This document shows positions 25,286-37,392 of a stretch of DNA of 64,000 nt, piece by piece. Source of the DNA: Arachis hypogaea (taxonomy: Eukaryota > Streptophyta > Magnoliopsida > Fabales > Fabaceae); assembly GCF_003086295.3 (NCBI RefSeq), contig NC_092050.1:156742699-156806698 (forward strand). Reading direction: 5' to 3'. Each line of letters starts with the position of its first letter. Within the stretch, counting starts at the first letter, position 1. The notes under the pieces are model-generated. The model made no database searches, was not told the DNA's origin, and saw nothing but the letters and a program-made list of their open reading frames with translations. A program made the translations under genes and the position numbers.

Positions 25286-26900
25286 TAAAGGTTATAGAAG
25301 GTTTAGAGAAGGGGGTTGATTGAATCTATGACCTTCTTTTAAAGTTAATGAAATAACCATTTTAAAACAAACTTTCAGTCTGAATCTGTTTGAACTCAGC
25401 AGCGAAAAATTTATGAGACAATTTATTTTTGTCTTATAAATATCAGAAAACAGAATAGAGCAAAGAAGAGAGAAGCTGACACCATCATGTATCCTGGTTC
25501 AGTTGCCTTGTGCAATGCAACCTACATCCAGTCTCCACCACAACAGTGGTGGAATTTCCACTACAGTTAAAGTATTACATACACCAATTCCACAATATTG
25601 ACACAATCCTTTCACTCTCAAGTTCTAACCTAACTTGACTTGGTTATGCTAATACCTAACTCTTCACTCTTAGTGCTCACCCAACTAAAAAAGGGTACCT
25701 CATTGGTACAAGATACAAGACATAGAATCAACCTAAAGAAATCTAAAATCACTCTAGACTTTTTACTCAAGTGTATCGCTCTGCCTCTTTCCACTCTTAG
25801 GCTTTCACTTGAACTCTCTCATGCTACTTTTTACCTCAAGAAATTACAGAAAGATAAATATTAAAAAAAATTACAATCTGTAAAATATGAAGGAGATAAA
25901 TGTTTCAACAGCCTCTTTACTATGTGATAAATCAGATTTTCTTGCCTCTGGTTTAGTTCCTCATTCTGGCGGAATGCTCCTTTGACTAAGAAGCACTGTC
26001 CAAGTTGATGAACTTTTTCAGAGAACTCTTCTCAGAACATAAACCTCAAAACACTGGTTATCTCTCCTTAGCTTCTGAATGATGAAAAATCTTTTTTTGT
26101 ATCTCCTTGTATGTTGTTGAGTTGCTCTCTCCTAGGTCAACTTCTTGAGTTGTGTGCTACCAACTTACCATATCACTTTTTCCAGTTAATTCCCAAATTA
26201 AAAGTTGAGTTTGACTTTCTCTTACTTGACCGAAAGTCAAAGAAAAACAGTCTTTCAATGGTAAACCAGATCTGAGCCATTAAAATATCACTTGGTCCCT
26301 AAGACACAATTTTGACTATAGATTTGCAGCAGAGCTTAGCAGAAATTACTTTCTTTATTTATCCCAATTTAGAGTGACAGAGAGTTGGAGAAGAGGAGAA
26401 GAAAACACGATGCATGCAAGAAGAAATGAGTTACCTTTATCTTCTATCTTAACTTGATGTGGTTTGATTTGGGTGATTTGACATCTGCCTTTTCTTACTT
26501 AATCCTTCTCTTTCTTTCTTTTTTGGTGAACAGTTTAGGAACTAAGCTTTCTCTCTCTTTCTTTAAGTTCTGATCGAAGAAGAAAAAGTGAACGTTGCTT
26601 TACTGGAAGCATATTGGAGGGATTGGCTTGAGAGATGAATTTGGGCTTGTGTCGGTTATGATTCATTTAGCCTGTTTGATTTCTTTAACCCATTTGATTT
26701 CATTGCTTTGATTCCTTTGGGCTGTTATTGCTTTCTAGCCCACCAACTTTGATTTTATTTTCCATCCAATTGGCTATTGTTTTGTTTTTCTTTGTCCTGC
26801 AACACTTAATCAAATTCAATTAAAAATTAATTAGTTAATTAGTCCAATAAAATAATGTTTGTCATCATCAAATTAATTTAATTAATTTCTTAACTCAACA
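25286..26900 (-). mobile_element. Solo-LTR-like insertion
   Basis: On the minus strand it begins TGTTGAGTTAAGAAATTAAT, the style of legume Copia LTRs, and ends CTATAACCTTTA. The 5-bp flanks are ATAAT on both sides (25281-25285 and 26901-26905), and copy A lacks this segment, so it is an insertion. No coding region was found; the frame at 25640-25864 has no recognised domain. The terminal TA instead of CA is off-consensus, and an AT-rich 5-bp match is weak evidence alone. Confidence 0.5.
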
Positions 26901-27156
26901 ATAATAATTATAAAGAACGGTAATAATAATTTGTATTAAATAATTTAATTGTAATTGATTTTTTATTTTTGTTAAGTCATTTATCATCATTCAATGGAGA
27001 TACAAAACTTAAAAGCTACCCTAATATAGTTTTGTTTCCATTAATTCAATTATTTTCATTTAAAATTCACAACTTTAATACTATTGCAAGCACAATTAGA
27101 AATTTAGAATAGGCCAAGAAATTTTACAAGAAATCATTTTTATCATTGCAAATAGT

Positions 27157-27300
27157 ATGGCAATTGAATTCGACCTTAATACGGTACTTATGGTAGAAGG
27201 TGCTGATGAAGAATTTGAACAACAGACGGACTCACCCGACGAGATTGTTGTCAGTCAACCAATCTTTGAGAATATGAAAAATCACACTAATTTTGATGAG
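27157..27300 (+). pseudogene. Short open exon-like fragment inside repeat copy B
   Basis: ATG at 27157 opens 48 codons (MAIEFDLNTVLMVEGADE..., then QQTDSPDEIVV and FENMKNHTNFDE) running directly into GTATGG, a plausible splice donor. The homologous stretch in copy A (9362 onward) has the same text but a frameshifting deletion and TGA. The acidic N-terminal style resembles first exons of transposon-encoded FAR1-like proteins, but that is only a guess. No downstream exon was found. Confidence 0.4.
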
Positions 27301-28402
27301 GTATGGTAATAAACCGGGTTTTTTTTTGTGTTTTTATGTGTATTAATAATTATATTGTACTACTATGTTCATACATATAACATTCATACGTTCATATACA
27401 TAACATCCATAATTACATACAACTAATATCTAAAAATTAAATTCATGTTTATTAGATATTACATCCATACACGTATTATTTTTTAGTTATTGCATAAGTA
27501 ACTATAAAGTTAATACAAATGTTTTTAAATTTTATCATAATTGAATTTAAAAAAATGTCAAATTTTTAAATTAATTTATTCAATTGATAAATTTACTCAT
27601 AACATCCATAAATTCATACACATAACATCCATAATTTTATATTAATAACATCCATAATTTATACTCATAATATTTATAATTTTATACCTATGATGTCTAT
27701 AATTAATAAATTTTTATAATTAATATTATCAAATTTTAAACTATATGTCTTATTGTATTCTTTAAATTATCTCATGTATACTAGTAGGTCATGATTTTAA
27801 TTATTTTATTTAATATTCATATGTATACGTATTTATTGATTTTAATATGACGAGTTAATAATTATTTTTAAAAATTATTTTTAAATTTTTGTTTATATTT
27901 TATTTTTTATTTTTAATAGTGTATATGTAAAATATAAGTTGTATAGTAGAAGTTAAAAATTTTTAATTTAACTTTTATAATTTTTGCAGAGAATTATTGC
28001 ATTTAATAGATAATAATGTGATTGAGAGATGTTAGAGATTTGATTTGAGAGAAATTGAAATTGATTTTAAAAATAACATTAATAATTCTAAATATGCAAT
28101 AAAATAATAGGTGATAAAAAAAATAAATAATAAAAAAATATATATCACAGAGAATAAAATTTTTTACATGATATTTTTATAGTGTGCTTTAACAACTTTT
28201 TCTTCTTTTAAGAAATCAAACATTACTACGTATTAAGCAATTAAAGGGACAAAAACAAACTGGTACTCATATAATAAGTCATTACTACTTACTCATAATG
28301 GATGTAGATTATTTAAATCAAAGTTAAGATAAATAGTTATAAAATAAAAAAGGTCACCTTCGCATAAATATAAGTTTAAACATAAATTAAAAATGGTCAA
28401 TT

Positions 28403-28557
28403 CTATGGTGTCTTTTTATTTGGTGTCTAACTTTTACTTAAATTATTTTTTATAATAATTTTAAAATATTTAAAATTTTTTAACTTTTATACTTTTAAAT
28501 TTAAAATTAATTATTTTACCTATTTTAATAATTAGACAATATTTTTTAGGCACCATA
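28403..28557. mobile_element. Small MITE
   Basis: A 155-bp AT-rich element with inverted ends CTATGGTGTCTTTTT / ATTTTTTAGGCACCATAG and a second inverted pair just inside (GGTGTCTAA / TTAGACAAT). No coding capacity. Superfamily not assigned. Confidence 0.6.
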
Positions 28558-28679
28558 GCAAACACTGTTAAAAATATACAAATTACAATTGTAGGTGACA
28601 TATATAACAGCAATTGAAATTTTAGATATTAAACTAAAAGTAACTTTAATTGCAGCACTAATCATGGAAAAAAACAGCA

Positions 28680-28681
<2 letters not shown>

Positions 28682-28713
<32 letters not shown>
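28682..28713. repeat. (TA)n microsatellite
   Basis: About 32 bases of TA dinucleotides. Confidence 0.95.
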
Positions 28714-28717
<4 letters not shown>

Positions 28718-28935
28718 TTTATCTTTACACTTGTCGAGTTTGCGTTACTCTGCATGATGTGGGTGCATTTTATTTGCCGATCTTTTTTTATTTGTTCAGC
28801 TGGAGCCACTGTTTGCTTATACCTTTCTTTGATTTCATCACTTGGAACTAGAGTGTTTATGAAGTGTAAAAATACTAACTAAAATATTAATAAATTTGAG
28901 TGCTTTGAGCAAAGGCGCATATTATTTTTAGAGAA

Positions 28936-29300
28936 AGTATAGGGAGTCAATCACCTAAATGTATAATGTGTATAATAAAAATTTAAAAAATATTAGAGAT
29001 ATAATTATTAATGTTACATTATTCTGCCAGGTTACGTTTTTAGGATGAGTGGTTTCAGGACATGGTATTAGAGTTCCAGATCCAGAAGGTTAAGAGTTCG
29101 AACCTTAGTAAACCCAAAATTAGTTTTTTATAATATGAGATGTTTATTATCCCTAGTATCCGAATGATTATTCTGGATAATATAGGTGGTATCCAGATGG
29201 TTATTCTTGATAGTATAGGTGATGTTCATTTTATTCATAAACCAAAGATTTAGCCCATTATACACATTGTACGCTTAGGCCATTAACTCTCTAGCACTAC
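28936..29300. mobile_element. Inverted-repeat element, MITE- or SINE-like
   Basis: The left end (AGGGAGTCAATCACCTAAAT, then GTATAATGTGTATAAT) is matched in inverted form at the right end (CATTATACACATTGTACGCT, then GGCCATTAACTCTCTA). The interior contains AAGAGTTCGAACCTT (about 29092-29106), which fits a tRNA-type B box, so a tRNA-derived origin is possible. No clear A box or poly(A) tail was seen, so I favour a MITE. Confidence 0.45.
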
Positions 29301-30388
29301 TCTTACTTTTAATATTGTGCAGCAATGTGTGTATATGATAATATTGTGCAGCAATGTGTGTATATGATAGAAATGCGTTCATCAATGTGTATCACAATAA
29401 TATGGAGGCAATATATATTTTTTCAAAAATTAACAATTTTAAAAATATATTTTAAATTAAAATTGATCGAAAACTAAAAAAAATTTTAAATTGAAATCGA
29501 ATATTCTGATTTCACTTTTTACAAAATAAAAATTCAAAATTTTATAATATTAAAATTGGATTTTCAGAGTTTATTTTTATCAAGTAGTCCCATATTTTAG
29601 TAAAAAACAGAAAAGACAATATACTTAAAACTATTACATTTTAATCTCATATTTTTTTTCCACAACAAAGAGTTAGATTATTTATTAAAAAAATATTATA
29701 TAAATTATTCTTATGTATATTTTTTATTTATATTTTGTATTAGAAATAATTGATAAGAAATGAACAAAAAAAATAAAAATATATAAAATATATATTACAA
29801 AATGTGTAGACAAAAAATAATACAAATTTATTTTTTATTTTCTGAAGATACAAATTACAGGATTATGTATATATTATCAATAATATATAAATAAAATTCA
29901 GAAATATATGTGTCAAAAAGTTAAATTAAAAATAGCAAGTCCAATTAAGGTCGAACACATAATGTTTTTTTTTTTTAAATAGTTTTATAATATAGTATTA
30001 AAATTTTTATTTTATGATTTAATTATGAATAATGCTATATATTCATTTTTTTAAATTAAGTCCAATCAAATTGGTCTAATATAACAAAAATCAGTTATTT
30101 AATTTATTTGGACGACTTGGCCTGGTTCATAAAAAGATTTAAATGTGTAAAATTACTCTTTAAATATCTAGAGTTGATCCTCTTTGACTCCAAAAAAAAA
30201 AAAAAAACGCATAAAATAAATAAAAAATAAAGAATTTAGAATTTTTATTTTTTGAAAGATTTGAGATTATTTAAGATTTAAAATTTAGAGACTAATTAAG
30301 ATTTAGAGTTTAAAATTTAAGATAAAAAAATAATTTAAAAATAAATGGATAGATATTGACGAAAAAATAATTGGTTATCTGTTAGAAG
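29301..30388. other. AT-rich intergenic DNA
   Basis: No gene or element recognised. A 26-bp direct duplication of ATAATATTGTGCAGCAATGT with flanking bases sits near 29312-29370. Confidence 0.45.
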
Positions 30389-30906
30389 AGGGGTGGCAAT
30401 ATGTACCCTACTCGCGGGTACCTAATCCGACCCACTCGATCGGGTAGGGTTGCCAACCCGATCCGCAGCGGGTAGGGTTTTCGTACGGGTCGGGTAGGGT
30501 GCGGGTTGAGCCTCAACCCTACCCGACCAACCCGCACTCTATATATGTTTATATTATATACTTATATAAAAATATGTTTTAAGTGGATATTGAACCAAAG
30601 ACCTCTCACTAAATGCAAAAGATCCTTAACCATTAAAAGAAAATCATTAATTGATAATTTAATATCTTTTTTTACATAAAAATCAGTTCTATTTTAAATT
30701 ATCATCAAGTTATATAATAATGTTGTATATTTTTCGTAACCCGCGAGTAGGATCGGGTACCCGCGGGTTAAGAGCGGGTAGGGTTAGGGTTGGGATATTC
30801 TCAATCCGCGAGTAAGGTAGGGTTGAGTTTATATAAAAATCTCAACCCGCAGGTAGGGTTAGGGTTGGATCCAAACCCTATCCTACCCTACCCATTGCCA
30901 CCCTTA
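30389..30906. mobile_element. hAT-like MITE, copy 2 (inverted relative to copy 1)
   Basis: Reverse-complement homologue of 10621-11155. It begins AGGGGTGGCAATATGTACCC and ends GGGTAGGGTAGGATAGGG in inverted sense (CCCATTGCCACCCTTA on the plus strand). Shared internal text includes ACCTCTCACTAAATGCAAAA and its complement in copy 1. The flanking 8-mers are imperfect (GTTAGAAG and GTTAAAAC), so this copy looks older. Confidence 0.8.
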
Positions 30907-31331
30907 GTTAAAACTCTTAATTAGTTTCTTATAATTTTAATTTATTTTTTGTTTTACTTTTACATTTTTATTTTTGTTTAGGAAAATATAATATTACCAA
31001 ATATAGATTTAAGTAAAAAAACGTAATATATGTATATATCAGTCACTATATATTTGTGTATTTTTATGCATATTAATTTACATATTTTTTATACTAAATA
31101 TTTAGCACTTAAAATAATCAAATTTTTAATAGACAAAAAATTAAATTTATTTACAGCAGTATAATAAACTTTTATTATAAAATTCTAAATACGTATTTCT
31201 ATATATAGTGGTTGATTGGTAGATGATAAATTTTAGATACATGAAACAAAACCTCTTAATTAAGTTATATACAACTTCTTATCGATTTAATTCTACTTTT
31301 ATTATTTTCATACATATTTAATAAATAAAAA

Positions 31332-31921
31332 GGTAAAATATATTTTTGTCTTTAAAATTTGATAAAAATTTTAAAAATATCTCTAAGTTTTATTTTATTT
31401 TAATTTTATCTCAAAAATTTTCGATTTGCATCAAATATACTCCTAACAACTAAGTTTTCAAAAAAGTTAGATCAATTCAACAACAATTTCATAAAAGGTA
31501 ATACTAGGTAGACAAAAAAAAAACAGCCAAAACTTACTTTATTTAGCATTCATTAATTATCGCAACAATTAATTAATGCTAAATAAGGTAAGTTATGGCT
31601 GTTTTTGGCTGATTTTCTTTGGTTACCAAATATTTTCGTTCATAAAAACAACTCTCAACACAAGTAAATCAAGCATAATTTTCATGTATTATTGTTAGAT
31701 TAGTCTTAAATTTTTTAAAAATTTAGCCGTTAAGATATATTTGATGCAAGTAAAAAACTTTTGGAACAAAATTAAAACAAAATAAAACTTAGAAATATTT
31801 TAAAAACTTTTACTATAAATAAAAAAAATATATTACTATAAATAAAATAATAAAGACAAAATTAAATATACTTTACTATAAATATACTTTACTATAAAGA
31901 CAAAATTAAATATACTTTACT
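31332..31921. mobile_element. Foldback (long inverted-repeat) element with nested hairpin
   Basis: The left arm (GGTAAAATATATTTTTGTCTT, with the internal landmark TTTGCATCAAATATACTC) is answered by an inverted right arm (landmark ATATATTTGATGCAAGTAAA; end ATATACTTTAC). A short direct duplication near the right end (31846-31920) blurs the boundary. A separate hairpin element (31497-31627) interrupts the centre. The same family occurs at 54886-55223, where a 9-bp target duplication suggests MULE origin. Confidence 0.6.
31497..31627. mobile_element. Hairpin MITE nested in the foldback element
   Basis: Nearly the whole 131 bp is one inverted repeat. GGTAATACTAGGTAGAC opens and TTTCTTTGGTTACC closes, with inner arms AACAGCCAAAACTTAC / GTAAGTTATGGCTGTT and TTTAGCATTCATTAATT / AATTAATTAATGCTAAA around a loop of about 8 bases. 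The RNA of either strand would fold into a long hairpin. Confidence 0.7.
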
Positions 31922-31924
31922 ATA

Positions 31925-34517
31925 AATAAAAAAATAAATCAATAAACAGCATTAATACACTAGTATATATAATAAATAATAATGTACATGCATGCGTTAA
32001 TGCATATAATAATATTAGTTATTATAATGAGGCCAATATATAGTACAGATCAGATATAAGTATATATGGATATAGATGATGAGATATTATAACGGTTTGA
32101 TGATTCTGGAGAAGTTGAAAGCAATCTAAGCGTGAGAATCTTATGCAGAGTTGCACAGGTGGGTCTGCATTGATTAAGCTCAAAAATCGATTCACTACTC
32201 TATCTATCTATATACATATACAATTCAATCTGATCTTCAGATTATGCTTTGCAATTTCCACTACCCAGGCCAGGCCCCCGTTTAAAGTTTCTTTCGTTTT
32301 CTGTTTAATCATCTTCATTTCTTAGACCGCATGCAACCTTCAATTTTCACCTCATCACATCGATAATTTCAATTTATTTAATTTGCAATATGGCTGAATA
32401 CATATATATTTATAAACTTGTGATGAATTCAATAAAGCTAATGCATATATATTATGTAATATGCTACGTTGGCTTCATCTTTTTTATTTAGTATAGTCAA
32501 ATAATAATGTTTTCTTTTCTTTATTCTGCTATTTAGAATTACTGATTTAGAGAGAAATTAAAGAAAAGAATGTAGCAGACACATTCTTCATTCTTTTTTC
32601 CCCCTAGCTAGTTGTAGTATGCTATAAAAAGGAAGATTAACATGATATTCTACTCTACCTCGTATAAATGACTAATTAATGGTATTTAACAAAGTATTTC
32701 ATTACATCTGAAATAACTGGCATAAATTTATAGTATTATACTCGTGATGATATAACAAAAGAAATTAAGAAATAATCATGTGAAATATAACAATAATTAT
32801 TAACCTTGAAATATCAATGTGTATTCCTATGCTTATTGATAGAATAATTTAATTTTCATTCGACTTTTACACAAACAATCAATCATATATTTTAATGGAA
32901 AAGTTTAGGGAGTCAGCAATTTTATTGAATTTTGGCCAGCATATAACCAGCAGAGAAAGGTGAGTTATTGGATGAAATCTCACACTATTAAATCATTATT
33001 GATGGTTATTTGATGGCTACTAATCACAAAAGTTACTGTTCCTCTAACATTGCTTTATTTTAATATTAGTAAAAATAACTAATTTTTAAATTTATTATTT
33101 AAAAGTCATCTAAATAATATACGTATATAAATCTGATAGATTAAATGATCATGTAAAATCCTTTGCTTGCATTACGTGTCTTTCAAAATTCATTGGTACA
33201 TCCAATATATATATATATATATATATATCATTGTGTCCATATGCCATATTGATGTTTGGTATTAAAACATAATTAAAGTCAATGAAATCGGAGCCAGTCT
33301 TGTTCACTTTCAATGGCACTAGTGTGGGCACAAGTCTAGGCTATAGGAAGATCTTCGTAGTCCTCATTATACATATTATGGATTACTTCTCTTATCTCAC
33401 TTTTCCCCCTTTGATTTGGTGACAAAGATTGTTCAACTTCACCAGCCATCACTTTTTTTTATATTTCTTCTCTACTTTTTCATCAACTCTATTCTTTTAT
33501 AATCATGTTCATTATTATATAATGTCAGGCTGGAAGAGTATAATCTTTTTTCATTCTTCTCATTTATCACACTGCCCATATAGGCCAATATCATCCAATG
33601 CCATAACTTGCTTGTAATGTACAAGTGAGGTAATCAGAATCAAATTAAATTATCATAAGGTTTAATTTGTTAATGAAAAATGCTAGGAGTAAAGTATATA
33701 CTTATTTATGTATTTTTATTTATAAATTTAATTTTTTTTTGTATAAATAGATTTTTAATATGGTATTAGCTTTTATGATTACAAAATAAATAAAAAAATA
33801 TCAATAAAAATTTCAAAAGCAAATCTTGTAGTGTTTTTATCCGAATTCAACGAGTAAAATTTAATTTAAGATTAGAGTAGATGAGATTAGATTAGAGTTT
33901 AGATTGTATTAAGTTAAATTAAAAAGGATATCTTAAAAAGTTTGAATAATTTAATTTAAGTATGAATACAATGTTAATTTTATTTTTGCACAGATAAATT
34001 TTTCAACATATTTGTTAGAAATAAAAGAGTAATTTAAAGAAAGAGTTGTCTATTATTGAGTGAGTTGCGAAATGATACAATATATAAAACTATATATAGA
34101 TTTTAGAAGAATCAAAACAATAAAAGCATAATATATATCTCATAATAAATATATAAATATGCTAAATAATTAGAATTCCGTTAGAGAACCAATAAAATAT
34201 TTGCACAATGTGTACAATTATAATCCTAATTATAATTAATACTAATTAATCCTAATCATACTCTACCAATCTTAAACACTCATAGTAATTTATATAATCA
34301 TTTATATATTCATACTTAAAATTTGGGATAAATAATATATCAAATAATAATAAATTAAATAGTTGTTAGCGTGTAATATCTGATTGATGGATTTAAATAA
34401 TTGGTACTACTGTCCAAATTGTGAATTCAACTTTTAAGCAGGCACAAAATATTTTATCTGAATTTTGTAGATTTCCAAATATTGGAATTGATTGATTTAG
34501 AACTGTAATACGAGGTT
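31925..34517. other. Intergenic DNA
   Basis: No supported gene. A TA microsatellite lies at 33205-33228. The stretch 32890-33030 (AGTTTAGGGAGTCAGCAATT ... GGATGAAATCTCACAC) resembles a common legume dispersed repeat that I cannot name from sequence alone. Short frames at 32143 and 33429 lack domain signatures. Confidence 0.4.
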
Positions 34518-34678
34518 TTTTTTTATCGGGCCTGCTACACATACAAGCAATAAGACCTTACAAGTGATACAAGCTCCCAACCCACAAACATTCCACACGC
34601 GCACTGAATTATATTAAATAGAGCGTAACATTCACGCGCTCCACTCAAACGGTTACGCTTCGCGTAAACCGCTCCTTA

Positions 34679-35629
34679 ATGGCAGACTCTCCCACTTCTT
34701 CCACTTCTCAAAGCCATTCAGAGAAAAAGCAAACGTTCCATTTTCGAGCATCATTCGATACTGAAGATATACAACTCGTCGCTAAGATTCGAAAATTCCA
34801 TCAACACAACATAGAACTCTCGATCAAGAATCTCCAGAGGAAACAAAGCTATAATACTCAAGGTACGTTACATTACTATTCCTGTATATTTTTCACATTT
34901 CGAAATTGAAGAACTAGGTTTTACTGTTCTTCTACGTTGTTATACGTTTTACTATTCTTCTTACTCTACGTCTCATTTTACAATTTATCATGTTCTACTT
35001 GTTCTAGGTTTTAATGTTATTCTTGGTTCTATGTTACACTGTTCTTCTTAGTTCTTCTAGGTGTTACTGTTCTTGTTGTTCTAGTTCTTCTGGTAACTGA
35101 TTTTTGGGGGTATATTCCGTAGTTTGGTGGGTGTATATGAGGTAATTTGTTGGGTGTATATGGCACAAATTGTTGGGTGTATATTTCTGAACTGATATAC
35201 TGTAATAGTCAGCAGTTGCAACTGTTCTTATATTTGCTTGTCCATGGGTGTATATTGCTTGACCTTGTATATTGATGCATGTTTGAGTGATATCTGACTG
35301 ATATATATGGGTGTATCTAAATCATATCTATGGGTGTATCTGACTGATATCTATGGGTGTATCTGACTCATATATATGGGTGTATCTTGCTGATATCTAT
35401 GTGTGTATTTTTCATTTCAGAAAAAATGGCAGCGAGAAATCAAGGTGAAAAAAATGTAGGAACAAATATATGTCTTAGATGAAATCAGTTTTATATAATA
35501 GAAATATATATGACTATAATTTTGCTTTGTTTACAGCAAATCAAAGACCTTAAGTGTGCAACACATTTGTTAAGTGAGAAATTCAGAAACATGAGCGAGG
35601 AGAAGAAAACAATTGTTAGGGATTTGTGA
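34679..35629 (+). pseudogene. N-terminal fragment of a transposon-borne gene (Ulp1/Kaonashi-type, tentative)
   Basis: Three exons join in frame: 34679-34862, 35421-35455 and 35537-35629, with GT-AG borders (donors GTACGT and GTAGGA; acceptors TTTCAG and TTACAG). The 103-residue product starts MADSPTSSTSQSHSEKK and ends KKTIVRDL at TGA (35627-35629). The frame after the stop would continue FGGLMHIPPLRVHHQ, a segment I recall from legume transposon proteins with a C-terminal Ulp1 (C48) protease. The TGA replaces an expected Gly codon, so this is a nonsense-mutated, 3'-truncated copy. No protease domain is present. Confidence 0.55.
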
Positions 35630-37150
35630 TTTGGTGGCCTGATGCACATCCCGCCGCTAAGGGTGCATCACCAAATTGTCAGATAGATTCTAAGGATATT
35701 GACACTGATTAATGTAAATGTTATATAGTCCTGTAACAAATTGAACACATGCTGTAAAAATTTTTCAATTATAATCCAGTTTATTGTAAAATTTCTTTCA
35801 ATAATTAAACTCTCTCTGGTGTATTCAAAATGTATGAATTACAGGTACTATAATATGAAGGAAAACATCAAACCAAATATACACCCATAACCTGCCATTT
35901 TTTACACCCAAAGAAAGTTGAATATACACCCAAAAATCTACCCCCTGATGCTTTATCCCTAAAACCCTGAACCCTAAACACTTAAAACCTAAACCTTAAC
36001 CCCTAATCCGTAAACCCTAAAACCTTAACCGTAAACCCTAAAACACTAAACCCTAATACCTAAAACCCTTAAACCGTTGTAAAAAAAATAAACAGTATTT
36101 TATAACATAAAAATAAGATTCTGAAGTATATATATGTATATATATATGTAAAATGTGAAATACAAGAAAATTCAGAAATACACCCAAAAGAACACTGCTT
36201 TTACACCCAAAAGAATGCATGCTCTCGCTCCTTTGTGTGCTTCTCATCCCTACCCAGAAGTGGTGATCCAGATAGATTGGAATCCATATATGACGGTCTT
36301 CATAGAGATCTGCAGAACACACCCAAACACAGACTATAAATACACCCGAAAAAAATTAAATTTACACCTCTGCTGCAGATTTTAAACAAACATTACCTGA
36401 AAGCCACTTGTTGTCCACAAGACCAAAATTCAGCAGAAAATCATTCCAATTCCTATCAAATGAGTCTTTAAGCACACCCACGCTTCTCGCACTTCTCTCG
36501 TAATGTAATTCTTCACATCCTTTTCAATAAAATTTAACTCACGATGACCCCCGGTAGCCGCAACAAATGATTGGTAAGTTTTGCTTGGTCTAATACCAGC
36601 CTCCTCATTATTCTCTATTGTACGATGAATGGACATGCTTAGTTCCCTGTACTGTTTGAGATATTTTAGATTTCCATTTTTCCTCTCTGCTACATGTAAT
36701 CAATTGATTGTTAATCTCGTTTCCCTTCCTATTTGTGCTCTGAACTCTTGTAGAAAAACCTGCAGCCTTGACGTAGCTCCTGTAAAATTTTCCAGCATCT
36801 TCAAGGGTGGTAAAAGTCATTCCAACCTTCGAAACAAACTGGTCATCAACAACAGAGAGAGACTGCAGAATACACCATGTCAAAAACTAAAAATACACCC
36901 AGTCATGTCTGATATAATACACCCGAACCGCAACAACTCAACTAAAATGACAATAAAAGCCATAAACTGTAAATACACAGGCTGCAGAATACACCATGTC
37001 AAAAACTAAAAACACACCCAATCATGTCTGATATAATACACCCGAACAACAACAACTCAGCTAACATAACACAAAAAGTCATAAACTGTAAATACACCCA
37101 CACTTCTCGCAAAAATACACCCAAAAAAGTTCTGATCTACACCCGAGCGT
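35100..37150. repeat. Dispersed short repeat GGGTGTAT / ATACACCC within the FAR1 MULE
   Basis: The unit GGGTGTAT recurs about nine times on the plus strand at 35100-35410. Its complement ATACACCC (and TACACCCA/G) recurs many times at 35880-37140. The orientation flips near the middle of the element, between the two opposed gene remnants. Spacing is irregular, so it is not a simple microsatellite. Confidence 0.7.
35957..36075. repeat. Telomere-like degenerate CCCTAAA repeat
   Basis: About 15 imperfect units of the plant telomere repeat (CCCTAAA, ACCCTAAAA, ACCCTGA, AACCTTAA and similar) in one orientation, inside the FAR1 MULE. Confidence 0.8.
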
Positions 37151-37392
37151 CTGCTATAAATTCCAGATAATTAATCAAAACTAATACATTACATTCAATC
37201 GACATATTCATGTTAACGTGTTAGTTTCACAGTCAATGTTCACGAATTATTCAGCTACACAATGCTATTCAAATGACTGCAACAAAATTCAAAGTAATCG
37301 TATGTAAATCAAACCTCAGGAACTTCGTTAGATTCAAATTCATAATCCACTTCGCTCTGATTCAGCTGACAATATGAGGTTGAATCATCCAT
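36220..37392 (-). pseudogene. FAR1/FHY3-type MULE transposase remnants
   Basis: In order on the minus strand: a first exon with ATG at 37392 (MDDSTSYCQLNQSEVDYEFE), ending at a GAG|GTTTGA donor; the FAR1 DNA-binding domain at about 36860-36640 (VGMTFTTLEDAGKFYRSYVK, GFSTRVQSTNRKG, LITCSREEKWKSK); then IRPSKTYQSFVAATGG and NFIEKDVKNYITREVR (36600-36480) in a shifted frame; then FLLNFGLVDNKWLSG (about 36440-36385); then LYEDRHIWIPIYLDHHFW and GMRSTQRSESMH (36310-36220). The DDE catalytic core that should lie between NYITREVR and FLLNFG is missing, so it cannot transpose itself. FAR1 and FHY3 are domesticated relatives that act as transcription factors; this copy is a broken transposon gene. Confidence 0.8.

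Larger units (their letters stand above)
25020..28185. repeat. Long dispersed repeat, copy B, with inserted LTR-like element
   Basis: Same order of landmarks as copy A (8815-10385), in the same orientation, interrupted at 25286-26900 by an LTR-like insertion. The coding-like stretch at 27157-27300 is open here. The run of ACATAACATCCATAATT-like units is at about 27390-27660. Which superfamily this belongs to is not clear. Confidence 0.7.

Noticed and set aside
29048..29110. tRNA gene suggested by GAGTTCGAACCTT
   Set aside because: The B-box-like word is present, but no cloverleaf, A box or acceptor stem can be formed; it lies inside an inverted-repeat element.
32143..32325. Possible microRNA precursor or small gene
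   Set aside because: I could not form a convincing long hairpin or match a known mature microRNA, and the frame lacks a domain.
35957..36075. Chromosome end
   Set aside because: The CCCTAAA units are degenerate, short and enclosed within a transposon with sequence continuing on both sides.
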